Notes: generated by a model not told the origin, from the letters alone. A stretch of 64,000 bases of DNA from Thuidium tamariscinum (GCA_947034885.2 OX344753.2:496001-560000), one strand, 5' to 3'; positions 38,291 to 50,440 are shown, counted from the stretch's first letter. Numbers and translations are program-made.

Positions 38291-38311
38291 TTTTATTTTC
38301 ACGGAAAACCT

Positions 38312-39356
38312 TCAGGCCCACGTCGCGATGGACGTGTAATTGCTGAAACCAAGGAAGTAAGTTGCGAGAAGGAAATTATCTTTCTCTCCATTCCCCCGAT
38401 GAATCCATGATTCCGCAAGCACTACATTCTCAAACTTGTTCATGATGTGCTTCCGAGGGTTGTCGTCCACTATCACAGTATTATCGATAGTGAACCCCCC
38501 CCGCCTGAAAAGCACGTCTAAATTTTTCAAGAACAAGTCCTTTTCAGTACCGGGTTCTTTAAAGGAGGTCAGCCTCCCAGAGCGATCCCTGCATTTAATT
38601 GTCTTGCACGCATCTTGACCGAGAACGAGGAAGGGCTTTTGCCCATCCCGAAAGAGGTAATCGCAAATATCCTCAATTGTGGATTTCTTCATTGAACTCC
38701 ATACTGAAACAAAAGCTATCTTTCCTAACTCCACAAGGAACGTGGAGCAGTTAGGCCGAACAAAGACGGCTTTTGGCCCCACAACCGCGGCCATGGTGGT
38801 TGAGTGCGGTTCTGATCGGTTGTTGAACTGCTTGATCGACCCCTTTGACTTCCAGTCTTCCGTGACACATAGAATGCCATTGAGATCCAGGACGACGTTT
38901 ATCCATTTCACAGCCCCCCCACACCTCAATGGCCGATGGACATCTTCCGTTGCCCCCCCGCGAGCTATTGGAGGGCCAGACGCCTGTTAGAAAACGGAGG
39001 AGAGCGCAGCCAGTTAACAGATGCTGAACTGGTATGTTGCGCTCAAGAAGATAAACCATTTAAAAAAAAGGGGGAACACTATATGACATGACCAATGAAG
39101 CGAACTCTACCTCTTGATAAGTCGAATTTGAGGGTTGGTTGATGTCATCTGCGATTGCGGAGGTACGCTCGAGGTAAGAAGGCTCTCCCTCTGATTTTCC
39201 CTTGTCACCTTCTGTCAAGCCCTCGACATGTACAATGCTTACTAGAGTAGCCGGTAGAGGAGATTCCGAGAGGGGGGGCACAAATGCATGCAACTCGTCA
39301 ACAATTACATGGCTTGCGGTACAAATGTTTGTGAACTGCCGTTTGTGAGAAATCAT
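38312..39356 (-). CDS. FCP1/NIF-like HAD-superfamily phosphatase (305 aa, two exons)
   Basis: Exons 39111-39356 and 38312-38983, phase 0. FCP1-like phosphatases of the HAD fold remove phosphate from serine or threonine on protein substrates. Motif I is VVLDLNGILC, where the usual DxDx(T/V) is DxNG; this DLNG form is known in some plant HAD proteins but lacks the second aspartate, so activity is uncertain. Motif II is VSVWSSM, and motif IV is VIVDDNPRKH with the paired aspartates. The C-terminus (WIHRGNGEKDNFLLATYFLGF) resembles the end of FCP1 homology domains. The first exon is low-complexity and acidic/Ser-rich. The start ATG at 39356 is the simplest choice; an exon further upstream (about 39370-39489) cannot be excluded. 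A 21-bp palindrome lies 150 bp upstream at 39509. Confidence 0.75.
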
Positions 39357-39508
39357 ATATTACATACTCAGAATCTGAGTGCCTATACACAAAATTGATT
39401 ACAAAATTTGTAGGCAATCCTACAGCTATTTTTTCCTCAGGACTGTTCAGCACTATGGAAAAATAAATACTGCCTTCAAAACTCTGCACCTATACCATTC
39501 CTATACAA

Positions 39509-39529
39509 TTTAGCTCGAATCGAGCTAAA
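39509..39529. repeat. 21-bp palindrome upstream of the phosphatase gene
   Basis: TTTAGCTCGA, A, TCGAGCTAAA: a perfect palindrome around one central base. It lies between the end of the ParB-like gene and the start of the phosphatase gene. Confidence 0.9.
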
Positions 39530-39694
39530 ACTACAAAGAAAGGAAAACTGAGTTGTCATTGGGCACAACCTGCTGGTGGATCTTCAGTGGGAAGGGAAGC
39601 GCTCCCGAGTTCCGCTTCGGAAGCATCCACGGCCAGGTTGTGCCCAACCACAACACTATCTGCCGCCGCGGAAGTTCCCTCTCGCTCGGCAATC

Positions 39695-39836
39695 TTGCGC
39701 GCGTCATGTAAGACATTCAGCTCCTTGTCGAATGAGGTCTCCGGAAACTCGTCATCCAGAGGGGGTTGCGCGCGTCATGTATGACATTCAGCTCCCTATC
39801 GACTGAGGTCTCCAGAAACTGCTCATCGAGAGGAGG
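39695..39836. repeat. 71-bp tandem duplication that shifts a reading frame
   Basis: Units 39695-39765 and 39766-39836, both starting TTGCGCGCGTCATGTA, differ at a few bases. The period of 71 is not a multiple of three, so the minus-strand gene running through it changes frame and stops at 39717. Confidence 0.85.
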
Positions 39837-42800
39837 AGGGAGAGGAGTTGCGACCGGAGATTCCATCGGGAGGGGTGGTGCGACATTGACGGCCACTTGA
39901 GGACTCGCCACATTACTGTCGTTTGATGTTGAGGGGCGCCCCGATATCTGTAGCTGCGCAGGTTCAGAGGTTGGAGAAATTGCTGCCAGCGGCACAATGC
40001 CAGCCTTGTCTAACAAGAAGGCCAGAATTTGGTTGCTCTTCTCTCGCTCCGCCCTGTCTCTCTCCCTCTCCAACCTATTCGCCTCTACTTGCTCCCGCAT
40101 GAACTGCGCATTTTGCTCTTGAATCTTCAAATTCGCTTCGTTCACCTTCGCTTGCTCCATGCGATCCTTCTCTAGCTGAATACGGTCCCTCTCTCGTTCT
40201 TCCCGTAGCTGCGCTACGGCGAGCTCCTGCTTCTTATGCTGAAGTGCATTCTGGGCATTCTGCGCATTCATCTGATCGATCTGCAACTTCTGCATCTGCT
40301 CCATCCGCTTCATGACGATTGCCATGTTGTCCCTCTTCCTCTTACGTTCTGGCTGACTAGCATCGGTAGGAGTCTTCGGCGTTTGAGCCGCTGGCGGTAG
40401 CATTGAAGACGCCACGGACCTGGGGACATCTGATCCTGGGCGACTCGTTGGAGTCGCTATTTCGTCGAGCCCCAATTCCTCAACATCGTCGTCGGGCTCG
40501 TCTTCCTCATCATCCGAGAACTCCTCAGAGTCATCGAAGACAGGAGCTGCCCTTCGCTTCTGTTTCATGCCAGGCGAGTCTTGATTGGATCGCAGTTTCC
40601 TCTTCGACGATGAAGGCTCGGACTGCGAACCGGGAGCAACGTCTTGCGACTTTTTTTGATAGCCGCTTTCCAGGAAGTCTGCCTTGTCCAATGTCATGGC
40701 CTTCAAGCAGAGCTCTTCCCAGTAAGGCGACTTTTCTAAGAACCCAGTAGCGTAAACGTGGACGCAACTCATCTGCAGCAAGAAGAGATTAATCGTTAGA
40801 TAACTCACGAATGACAGCAAGCACGTTTTAGCTCGACTTGAGCTAAATGACATAACAATGCACAAGTAAGCGAAGGCTATTACTGCATAGATAAGAAATA
40901 GACCCACCATGGCAGCGCAGGTGAACTTCCCGCTTGTGAATCCTGAGAAGACACACATCCCAGGGGTATAGAATTTGCGGATTAGCCACAAATAGAATTC
41001 CATGCGGAGTTCCAGATTGTTTAGCCGGTACTCAAGTTCACTGTACGCACGCGCTTTCATGTATCTATTCGTGTCGGGACACAAGAACTCCTCAGGAATT
41101 CTGACCTGCACAGGATTCGCGGGGTTCTGCAAGAACATTAGAAGAACCTTCTTTGGTGTCCTTGCCGCTGCCGCATCACCTAGCCGGTCATTTTTCCCAG
41201 CGTGGTAGTCGGCGTATTCAATGTTGTACTTGTCAAGAGCCTTGTTGGTTTCTACAAACCGTAAAACCTGCGCTTGTTCCTTTTTGTCTGCGCAAATGAA
41301 GAGCCAAGATGAAATCTCTCCGACCTTGGAACTCTTTTTGAACATTGAGCTCACGACTTCAACAAAATATGGACAGTCGACTGTCGACTTGTCCTTCTTG
41401 CTCATGCCTGGAAGCCAACGGAAGTCAACCACTCCGAGCCCGATTTGCTTTGGCGTCTCCTCCGACCACATACCTCTGGGCCACTCCGACGTCACGTTGT
41501 TGATTTCGTTGTACGTCCGGTAGTATCCATTCGCCGTTGGCTTGACAAATTTTGTCTTGTGCTCAAGAAACGCTTGGAAAAAAGAGAACGCTTCTGGCGA
41601 CAACTGAGTACAAGTCTTGTTCTTCGACCTCACCATCTTTGCCTCCACAAAGTACCTCTCCTCGGGCCTGTCGAGGAGAACATCCATAGTGGCCCTGGAA
41701 AACATGCGTTCGTTTTTTAAGGCCTTCCAGTTCTCAACGATAATTTCGTTGTTTGCGTTCATGAGGCCAAGCTTCGGCTTGATTTGGTGAAGCTCTTTTT
41801 TTACGAGATGCTTCCGCTTCCGCCTTTCCGCCCATTCCTTTGTGGTGTAGCAGCTATCCAGCACCGACGATATTGCCTTAATTGTCACTTTAGGATAACA
41901 ATGCTTTCTTTTGTCACCCGTCTGGTTTAAAATATGCTTTGCAAGCTTTCCCAGCTCAGGATAGCTTAGATTGCCAAGGAACTTGAAGAATTCCCGGGTG
42001 AGCATGCAGTTCTCTGGGTTCCAATCGGTCCTCGCATTAAACAGCTTCTCCGTATTCGGGTTAAAAAGCTCTCCGTGGGCGGCGGCTGTTATGACCTCCT
42101 TCCAGAGATTGTAAACATCATCAGGGGCGGTGATCAGCTTCAGCTCATTCGTCAGCTTCAGCTTCTCTTCTTTGTCCTTCACCTTGGACAGCTTGAGATT
42201 TTTGTTTACATCGATCATTGAAAATCGAACATAAACAGCTTTTTCGAATTCCTGATATCACAATCCGTCCACATTAGAGGTGTTCTCTACTTTAGCTCGA
42301 GTCGAGCTAAACCGCAAAAGAGTCACAATCATGTATAAAGAAAATCACATGCAAAAAAAGGCAGGCAATATCAATGTTCAGTGCTTACATTGAATTTATT
42401 TTTGTTGCGGAGATTATCCGCTGTTCGTCTAATCGCTGAGGCGGTCCCAACGGAGGAAGCCTCCTTCGGATTTTTTGGCCTATCCATGGCCTCCCACACG
42501 GATCGCGCTCCCAAAATATTCGTGGCCCACGACGACTGTGTTGCCACAAAGTGATTTGTTCGATTATAATACGCTGAAATGTTCCGGAGCTTCTCTTCAT
42601 CCGCTGACCACACGACAAAGCATTCCCATTTCCGAAAATGCTTCTTGGTCTCCTCATCGATGTTGTTAGCGTCGTTGACAATCCTTTCACTTGCTTCCAC
42701 ACTATGCTGCCCATTGATGATATAGAACTTGCCCTCTTCAATATCCTCCCATTTGGTTGGCTTTGCAGAGTGTCCCACAAGCATAACGCATAGGGTTTGA

Positions 42801-43840
42801 TTGTTAGATTTGTCCGGAATATTTAGAAGCCAAGTTACCATATCATCAACAATGCGTGTTTCCTTCGAACGAATGTTGAAGGTTGAAGGAGCAGCGATGA
42901 GCTTCGTGATTTCAATCTCTTTCTTCTCACCAACAGGGAAGACGTAAGCGTCTTCGCAAGTAGACTAGAACCGTTGGTACACCTCACTCACTTGCTTGTA
43001 ATCTTGCTTTCTTTCGGTCTTGCGGGAGTGAGGAACGTTTACCATTTCTTCCACATAGCTCCCTTCCGCAATTTCGGATTGCTCTATGGATTTGGTGGGT
43101 AGTACGACTTTGGACGTGGAGGGGCCGGCTTTCTTTCCCTGCTTTTGAGAGGGATTCCTTGGTTGCCTTTGAGAGGCACGCTTTGGTTTTCCAGACCCAG
43201 TCTCCACGACAGAGTTGCGTTTTGAACTCTCACTCCTTCCCGGATGCTCGGTGTTCATGGACACCGTGCGTGGCTTCTCCAACTGATTTTTGAGCTGGAT
43301 CTTCCCTTTCAGAGTGTTGAGATCACTGAACATGTATCGGAGCTTGGCACAAAGTTTTTTCCCATTGATTGGGGCTCCGTTCGCATTCTGCCATTCTTTA
43401 TTATCTAGTTTTTTTTCTAACTCCTTTATCTCATCTGCAAATGACGTTCGCTCTAGACTCTTCAAAAATGGAGTCAAGGTGAATGGTATGAGAACTGAGT
43501 CAAGGCAAATGGTGAAGTGATACTGGTCCTCCTTAGGAATATCTGGATCAGATGTCACACACTTGATCTTTATCGCGGGATGCGCATCTGCTTCCACGTC
43601 CTTCACTCGTTCATCAAATGACAGTTGCAGAAAAACAGCTGACTTCTTGAACTTGTATGAGAAGGCTATTTCTTCCTTGAAAGGAATCATGTGAAAACTC
43701 CAGCTTTCAACTTGGTCTGGGTCTTTGAATTCCCAGAACTCGCCCTCACAGAGCATCATGTCCTCCTCATCGATGTCGTCGGGGTTCTGCACGTCGCTTT
43801 TTCGAAAATACTGTTCAAGGCTAGCCACTTGTTCTTCCAT
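39717..43840 (-). CDS. ParB-like domain protein with methylase-like segment and coiled coil (large, multi-exon)
   Basis: Likely one gene with exons 42389-43840, 42191 (or 42218) to 40908, and 40772-39717. The first exon has a novel N-terminal part, an in-frame TAG at 42965-42967 (possibly the end of an 81-nt intron), then a ParB/sulfiredoxin-like domain with GKFYIINGQHSVEAS, matching the DGQHR-type signature. The second exon has RYFVEAKMVRS, VVDFRWLPGMS and ELRMEFYLWLIRKFYTPG-MCVFSGFTSG, which resembles the C-terminal SAM-binding part of DNA adenine/cytosine-N4 methylases (WLI.k.t.pGd.VlDpF.GsGt), though the usual DPF and DPPY residues are not conserved. The third exon is acidic, then a long Glu/Arg/Gln coiled coil (about 40040-40340), then a Pro-rich tail. 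Introns 42192-42388 and 40773-40907 each hold one 21-bp palindrome at mid-length. The ATG at 43840 follows a CAAAACAG acceptor, so a 5'-leader intron is likely. Function unknown; methylation activity is doubtful. Confidence 0.6.
40827..40847. repeat. 21-bp palindrome inside a 135-bp intron
   Basis: TTTAGCTCGA, C, TTGAGCTAAA (one mismatch between arms), mid-way in the intron 40773-40907 of the ParB-like gene. The intron is a multiple of three and has no stop, so it hides inside a long open frame. Confidence 0.88.
42291..42311. repeat. 21-bp palindrome inside the 42192-42388 intron
   Basis: TTTAGCTCGA, G, TCGAGCTAAA: a perfect palindrome at the centre of the intron between the ParB-like and methylase-like exons. 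Confidence 0.9.
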
Positions 43841-43888
43841 TCTGTTTTGGAAAGGATTATTAGATTAGAATGCTTGCTGAACTTGCAG

Positions 43889-44275
43889 TTTAGCTCGATT
43901 CGAGCTCAATCTCATAGGTGAGATTCAATGAAGAGATTATTTGTTCATTATACGTTCAACGCCGAAAGATTATTGTTTTTTTCAGTGGTTATTTTTTATT
44001 TGCTTGGAGTTCAGCTCGAATCGAGCTAAACTGCAGCCTCTGTAGTTCTAAGATCCGTATATTAATCTTTACAATGCTAAAGAACTGGAATTGGATCCTC
44101 ATACAAAAATAATAAATGAATAAAACAGTCATCTGAAGAGGAAGATATTAAAATTAATTTGCACTCAGTTATAAAAACAATTTGCAGTTCAACTCGTTTC
44201 GAGCTGAACTGCCACCAACTACTCTGAATCTATAGAAAGAAGCTGACTCTGCAATTCAGCTCGACTGGAGCTAAA
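43889..44275. repeat. Cluster of four 21-bp palindromes in the leader of the ParB-like gene
   Basis: Copies at 43889-43909, 44010-44030, 44188-44208 and 44255-44275, each a variant of TTYAGCTCGA, one base, and its inverse. They lie directly upstream (minus strand) of the splice acceptor before the first coding exon. A degenerate half-site follows at about 44803. Confidence 0.9.
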
Positions 44276-45660
44276 TTGCAAAAACTAAGGGATTAGGGTT
44301 TAGGGTTCTACTTATCATTGGGGCCGATACATATATTACAGAGCGTCATACTCTTTGTAGACTTCTAAAAACACTAGAAATTAGCGTTTTCATTTAGGGT
44401 TTAGGGTTTTAGACTACTCATTCAGATGATGCACATTATGGAATTAGATATGAATCAATGCAAAATTTTGTTTAGGGTTCAGGCATCTCCCCATGATATA
44501 CGCTGTACTTTCAATTACCAAAGTTGGAATTCAATTTAGGTTACAGAACTTCACTTACTCTGTAGGTCGAGGAATGCACTGTCGTCCCAACGTCCTTCCC
44601 AACCTTCCTATACGCACAAATACCTCGAAAATCTGCAAGGAATTCCACATTTTCAAGGTTCATTACAATAGCTAACAATTATGGATCACGTAGGAAAGCC
44701 AGAATTTCACTACATGCAGCTTCTGAATCTCAAAAGCACTGGCCAAGCACACAATACGGTCCAATGCACTCGAATTCGTATTCTTAACGCTACCAAATCA
44801 ACCGAATTGAGCTGAATTGCCAATCTAATCCCTCAAATTTGCATGTTACACCTCAGAAAATCACACAATAAAATCGTGATTCAAAACTCAGACACAATGC
44901 AGGCCTAATCAAGAGGAAAAAAACCCTCGCAACTCAAACAAGTTGAGCGGAAGCCCACCTCCGTTCTCTCACACACTGAAACCATAATTACTTTTGTAGA
45001 AACATGATGCAGGGCTAAGCAACAGAAATAAATCAAGAGAAATGAATCCACAACTCAAGACAAGCTTCTGTGTCTTCTTTAAATGAAGCTTAATAGAATA
45101 CATAGAAATGTACCCTAAAACCTAAACAAACAATACAAGCAAATTTTACAGAAAGACCTGATCAAAGAAAACACTAAACCTGCATTGAAGGTTATAAGGT
45201 TTAGCAAGACTCACTCACCGTCAATAAACGCAAATGCTGTCCCCACCGCAAATCGCAAGGCAACCAGAACTCTCGGACGGCAACCTCACACCTCGCATTG
45301 CGAACCCACACTGCGACCCTGAATCGGAACTGCGACTGTCAATCGCGACAGAACGAGAGGGGAAATCGATGGTGCCGTGGGAAACTCTCGGAAGTTGGTG
45401 AAGTGCTCCTCCCACAAGTTGAAGCAGTCCTCTCACACACAGGTGTAGCGCTTCTCTGAAACAAAGATGAAGCGCTCCTCACACGCGCGAATACGTCTTC
45501 CGAACACTACCGCTAAACCTCGCAGAACGATCTCGCAAGCATCAAGCGAAAGACTCGCCCAAAACACGGAAAAGCAACAAACAACACGGAAAAGCAGCAA
45601 AGAATACGGAAAGGCAACAAACGAAGAGTAACAAGAGCGCCAAACCCTAGCGGGTCGAGG
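44276..45660. promoter_or_regulatory. Upstream region of the ParB-like gene, with telo-box motifs
   Basis: Telomere-like TTTAGGG doublets occur at 44293-44305 and 44393-44412, with a single at 44469. Read on the minus strand they are AAACCCTAA telo-boxes, which are common in plant promoters and first introns. From about 45220 to 45660 the DNA is GC- and CpG-rich, the likely promoter or first non-coding exon of the minus-strand gene. The transcription start cannot be fixed from sequence. Confidence 0.4.
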
Positions 45661-46030
45661 AAGCCGCTTCCTGGGATACCCGGCTAAATCCAACCCGGTG
45701 TGGTTGATATCCGCTTCGTTTGATATCCGGGTATCACCTACCCGTGTGGATGGTACTGGAGTATGGTCCATACCCGTTGGAATTGAGGTTCGGGTATGAT
45801 CTTTTATGAAATGTGAGATGGAACCCAAAAAAGGTGATACCCGTTGCAATTGATACCCGGGAAAAGGATGCCCCTCTTTAAAATTGGAATCCGGGTATCA
45901 CCTTCTACGAAATGTGGAATGGAACCCGAAAAAGGTCATACCCCCTACAATTGATACCCGGGAAAAGCATATCCCTCTTAAAAATAGTATCTGGAAAAAA
46001 TGCATACCCGACTTAAATTGATATTCATCA
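45660..46030. repeat. Diverged repeats carrying the palindrome GATACCCGGG/ATACCCG
   Basis: Two clear units of about 105 bp (roughly 45784-45888 and 45889-45993) share CGGGTAT...GAAATGT...TGGAACCC...AAAAAGGT and ATTGATACCCGGGAAAAG. Further ATACCCG and CGGGTAT motifs extend on both sides, from 45678 to 46010. They lie just upstream of the GC-rich region of the ParB-like gene. Confidence 0.75.
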
Positions 46031-48962
46031 GGCCTACAGAAATTGATATCTAGTCTGTTGACACGTGTAGAACAAATATACTATATTCAATAAAAAACTA
46101 CAAAAGCTATCCAAAGTTACATATTCAACTAAAACCTAAAAATGTAATGGCAAACAAGAGAGGTTAAACACATTACAAGGATTACTTGCATATAAAATAA
46201 AATGGTAATTATTTTTTCACAGTTTCAAGAGTGCAGTGTCGGAATCTTCTACAATTCTTTACCTCAAAAGAGTTCCTTTGATTATTTTATTATCAATGAT
46301 TCTCACAATTCTAGGAATCATGAATTCCAAAAGGCCCCCCCCCACATCCTATAATCGATAGGATTTGGATTCTGCATATCTTATATGTACAAATTGTATT
46401 ATGGTAATTCTATCTTTTTTCTGTAATTCTACCAAAAAAATTTATTTGAAGTCCTTTATTGATTTCCATGAATTTGTTATGATTTAATGGTATAATACAG
46501 ATTTAGTGAAGAGCCTATTATTGTTGTATAAATCTTCCTCAAATGTTCTAATTCAAGAGAATATGAGTTCAAATACTTATTTCTTGTTAATAAAAAGAAA
46601 TCTTTGAAAAGAATTAACATTGTATTTCAAAGGTCTCCTACAATGACTATTTCTTATTCATTACATTTAACTAAACCTCTATGCCTTGTCCTACCACTAA
46701 GAATGCCTTCAAATTTACATAAGAAGATACTATGAAAATCTATTTAATCCTAATGCCAAAGTAAAATGAAAATATTTGATGTCCCATTTCAATTATTAAC
46801 AATTTCTGTGACTAAATAAATGTACAAATGTACTTCATTTTGCATAGTTAAATGTACTTCAAAATTAAATAATGTTCATTAATTATTATTTCATTTTCTT
46901 TCAAGGAAATGTAAGTACGTTTTTGAATTTTAAAATAAATCCTATAAATACATTTTACCTTATTTTGTCAAGGTCCTTTATTGTCTAATAACAAGTAGAG
47001 GCTACTAATTAATTATTATAAACAAATTAGTACTCATATGTTTGATTTCTTGTTAAATTTGGATTCTATGAGTCATTGCCTTACTTCCCTATTTCAATTG
47101 AAGTAAGCTGTCCTGTACATTAATTCTTCAATATTTTAGTCAAAATACTCTACAATTAACAAAAAATTTACCCAAATATGAAGTACAGAAGTATGTAATT
47201 CAAAACTTTACAAAATGAAATGAATTAATAATCTTTTCAAGAAATAAACATTAACACTTCTTTTCAATAATGTGCTTCGTTTACTAATACAAAATGATTG
47301 TGAATGCTATGAGGTTGCATTCTAAGGAGTGAAAGACAAGTGGCAAGGCCATCATAATGGCATCATTATACAGGCAATTATTTGATTTTGAATTTGACGA
47401 TTTCACCACTAGTAACTCATTAAATTTGATGAGTTCATGACTTGTACCTCATTAAATTTGATAGGTTGAGCACTTGTTCCTCATTAATTGGAATTGCATA
47501 TGTTGTATCATGAATTACATTTTAAATGCTATAATTGACAAGCATGTGAATGACGTTTCTTTAGCACATCAAAGTGCGCTTCTTCAATGCATTTCAGAAC
47601 ATGGATTTGTAAATTTAACAAGTTCAATCCCCTAAAAACTTTTGGCCCAACATTGTAGTAACTGCTTCTAGTATACGACTATTAAAATAATCATGAATTT
47701 CATTAATTTTCTTATTAAACAGTATGGAAATATACATACCTTCAACATGACAACTATTTATAGTTAGAAATAAGGACTGTTCAATCCCCTAAAAAAAATT
47801 TCAATAGTATCATTTATTTATCACATTATTTATTATTCACTGAATGCTATGTAGAATCCTAAATTATTCAAAATTAATGGAATGAAGAAAACTCTTTTTT
47901 TTCCTTTCTATTTCTAAGATAGGTTCAACTTTATAAATTTGTACGTGTTCTTAATCATAGTAACATTTCATCTTATCAATTGGATGGGTTTGTACAAGAT
48001 AAAAGAAATTGGAACATAAAAATTTAAATATACATTTTAAAGTAGTCTCCACTTAATTATATTAAAGCTTTCTAATTCAATATAGGAATTCACTATCTTC
48101 TTCTACTATAGAGACAATAATCATCAAGAAAATAGTTTTTCCATTAATAAATCCTAAAATCTCCTAACAATTAAGGTATGTATATTTTGGACGGTATGCT
48201 TCAACTTCACGTTGTTTAATTTTTCTTAACCACAGTTTCTCAAAACCATAATGGGATTTCGAACTTTTTTGAACAAATGAAGAATTATTGAGGAAGAAGG
48301 TGTCTGTAGTTCAATTTTTTGACGACTCCTTAATGACGCACAAGTTTAAAACTTCTACTTTCATTTTTTGGTTAGCCTTCACGTGAAATAGATTACACTT
48401 CAATGGTTTCATTTCTACAACATATAGCAAAAGACACCCAATTTGAAATATACAATGTAAAAATAGGGAGGAAGAAGGTGTCCATATTTCAATTTTCCAT
48501 TATCTCTTTAATGTCGCACAAGTTTACAACTTTTATATTTCTTTTGTACCACGTCTTCATGAGAAAAGATTGGACTTTGAAGGTTACCTTTGATTTCTAC
48601 AACATACAGTAGCACATTTTGTATTTGAAATATACATTGTAAAAGTAGAAAGCAATAACTGAAGGTGCCGCAGAGTTCAAGTTTTCCACAAATCTTCATT
48701 ATATTTAAAGAATTAAGAAGATTTTGTTAAGATGAATGTCTTCAAAAAATAGAATATTTTAGAGAGAAGACCAATACACGTTTATTTCCAAAGCAATGAA
48801 GAATTGATCATTGCATGAAGTGTACCCCTTTTTTTTAGTATCTCTTTTTTCATTCTTCGAAAAGAGAACTTGCTTTTAACATGCAGTTAATGACTTGTGA
48901 ACTAAAAAATAAACACAATAACCAAGTGGTGACTTCAACATTGAATATCTTTGGTGCTATTT
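46031..48962. other. AT-rich non-coding DNA in the middle of the candidate element
   Basis: No coding features. From about 48.38 kb, faint versions of the downstream satellite appear (motifs such as TTCACGTGAAAT). Confidence 0.4.
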
Positions 48963-50440
48963 ATTCCAACTTGTACCCATCTTCATTTTGCTTTCCTTTA
49001 CGTGAAATTCAAGAGAGAAGAGGCTTTGAATTCATTTGTGAAAAATGGCAATATTCTTTACTATCTTCAAATGCATAAGAAAGTCGGGTAGAAGAACCAT
49101 TCCAACTTCTACGTATTTTTTTGATCCATTGCCCACGTGAAATAGGCATGATTTGATGCTCGCTTGAATGTTGAGAAAATGACAGGATTTAATTAGACAT
49201 TTATCGGAATACAAATGGAATTGGCCATGCTCCCTTTCGGGAAACCAGAATTCCTCATGGATTCGAATGGTCTACGGCCATTCCAACTTGTATGTATTTC
49301 ATTGGTCCATTGCCCACGTGAAATACTTTCTTCAAGTATATAAAAAAATCAAGCAAAAGAACTGTGAATATTATTTAAAATTTACAACATTGAAGGTCCC
49401 ATTTATTCCAACTTGTACCCATTTTTTTTGGCTTTCCTTTACGTGAAATTTAAGAGAAAAGAGGCCTTGAATTCATTTGCAAAAAATGGCAGGATTGTGT
49501 ACTATCTTCAAATATAGAAGAAAATCACACAAAAGAACCAAAAACATTATATTAAACATACAACATTCAAGGTCCTACTTATTCCAACTTGTACCCATTT
49601 TCTTTTGGCTTTCCTTTACGTGAAATTTAAGAGAAAACAGGCCTTGAATTCGTTTCCAAAAAATGGCTGGATTTTTTACTATCTTCAAGTATAGAAGAAA
49701 ATCGGGCAAAAGAACCATGAACATTATATTAAACATACAACATTCAAGTTCCTACTTATTCCAACTGGTACCCAATTTTTTTTGGCTTTCCTTTACGTGA
49801 AATTTAAGGGAAAACAGGCCTTGAATTTGTTTCCAAAAAATGGCTGGATTTTTTACTATCTTCAAGTATAGAAGAAAATCACACAAAAGAACCAAAAACA
49901 TTATATTAAACATACAACATTCAAGTTCCTACTTATTCCAACTTGTACCCATTTTTTTTGGTTTTCTTTTACGTGAAATTTAAGAGAAAAGAGGCCTTGA
50001 ATTCGTTTGCAAAAAATGGCAGGATTTTGTACTATCTTCAAATATAGAAGAAAATCACACAACAAAACCAAAAACATTATATTAAACATACAACATTCAA
50101 GTTCCTACTTATTCCAACTTGTACCCATTTTCTTTTGGCTTTCCTTCACGTAAAATTTAAGGGAAAAGAGGCCTTGGATTCGTTTGCAAAAAATGGCAGG
50201 ATTTTTTACTATCTCCAAATATAGAAGAAAATCACACAAAAGAACCATGAACATTATATTAAACATACAACATTCAAGTTCCTACTTATTCCAACTTGTA
50301 CCCATTTTTTTTTGGCTTTCTTTTACGTGAAATTTAAGGGAAAACAGGCCTTGAATTTGTTTCCAAAAAATGGTTGGATTCTTTACTTTCTTCGAATACA
50401 TAAAAAAATCAATAACACAGAATCGTCAACATTGTAGAAC
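48963..50440. repeat. Satellite array, 176-177-bp monomer
   Basis: Six regular monomers begin at 49405, 49581, 49758, 49935, 50111 and 50288, anchored on ATTCCAACT(T/G)GTACCC. Each contains CTTTACGTGAAATTTAAG, a GGCCTTGAATTCGTTT-like block and ACTATCTTCAA. Three diverged monomers precede them at 48963, 49099 and 49280 with irregular spacing. No coding capacity. Confidence 0.93.

Noticed and set aside
37547-43840. Insertion of a giant-virus genome fragment
   Set aside because: The genes have spliceosomal introns and no virus hallmark gene (capsid, packaging ATPase, B-family polymerase) was recognised.
44286-44412. TTTAGGG repeats as a chromosome end
   Set aside because: Only two or three units in a row, inside a gene leader; interstitial telo-box motifs explain them.
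49405-50440. CRISPR array
   Set aside because: The repeats are adjacent monomers of 176-177 bp with no unique spacers, in a eukaryotic context.
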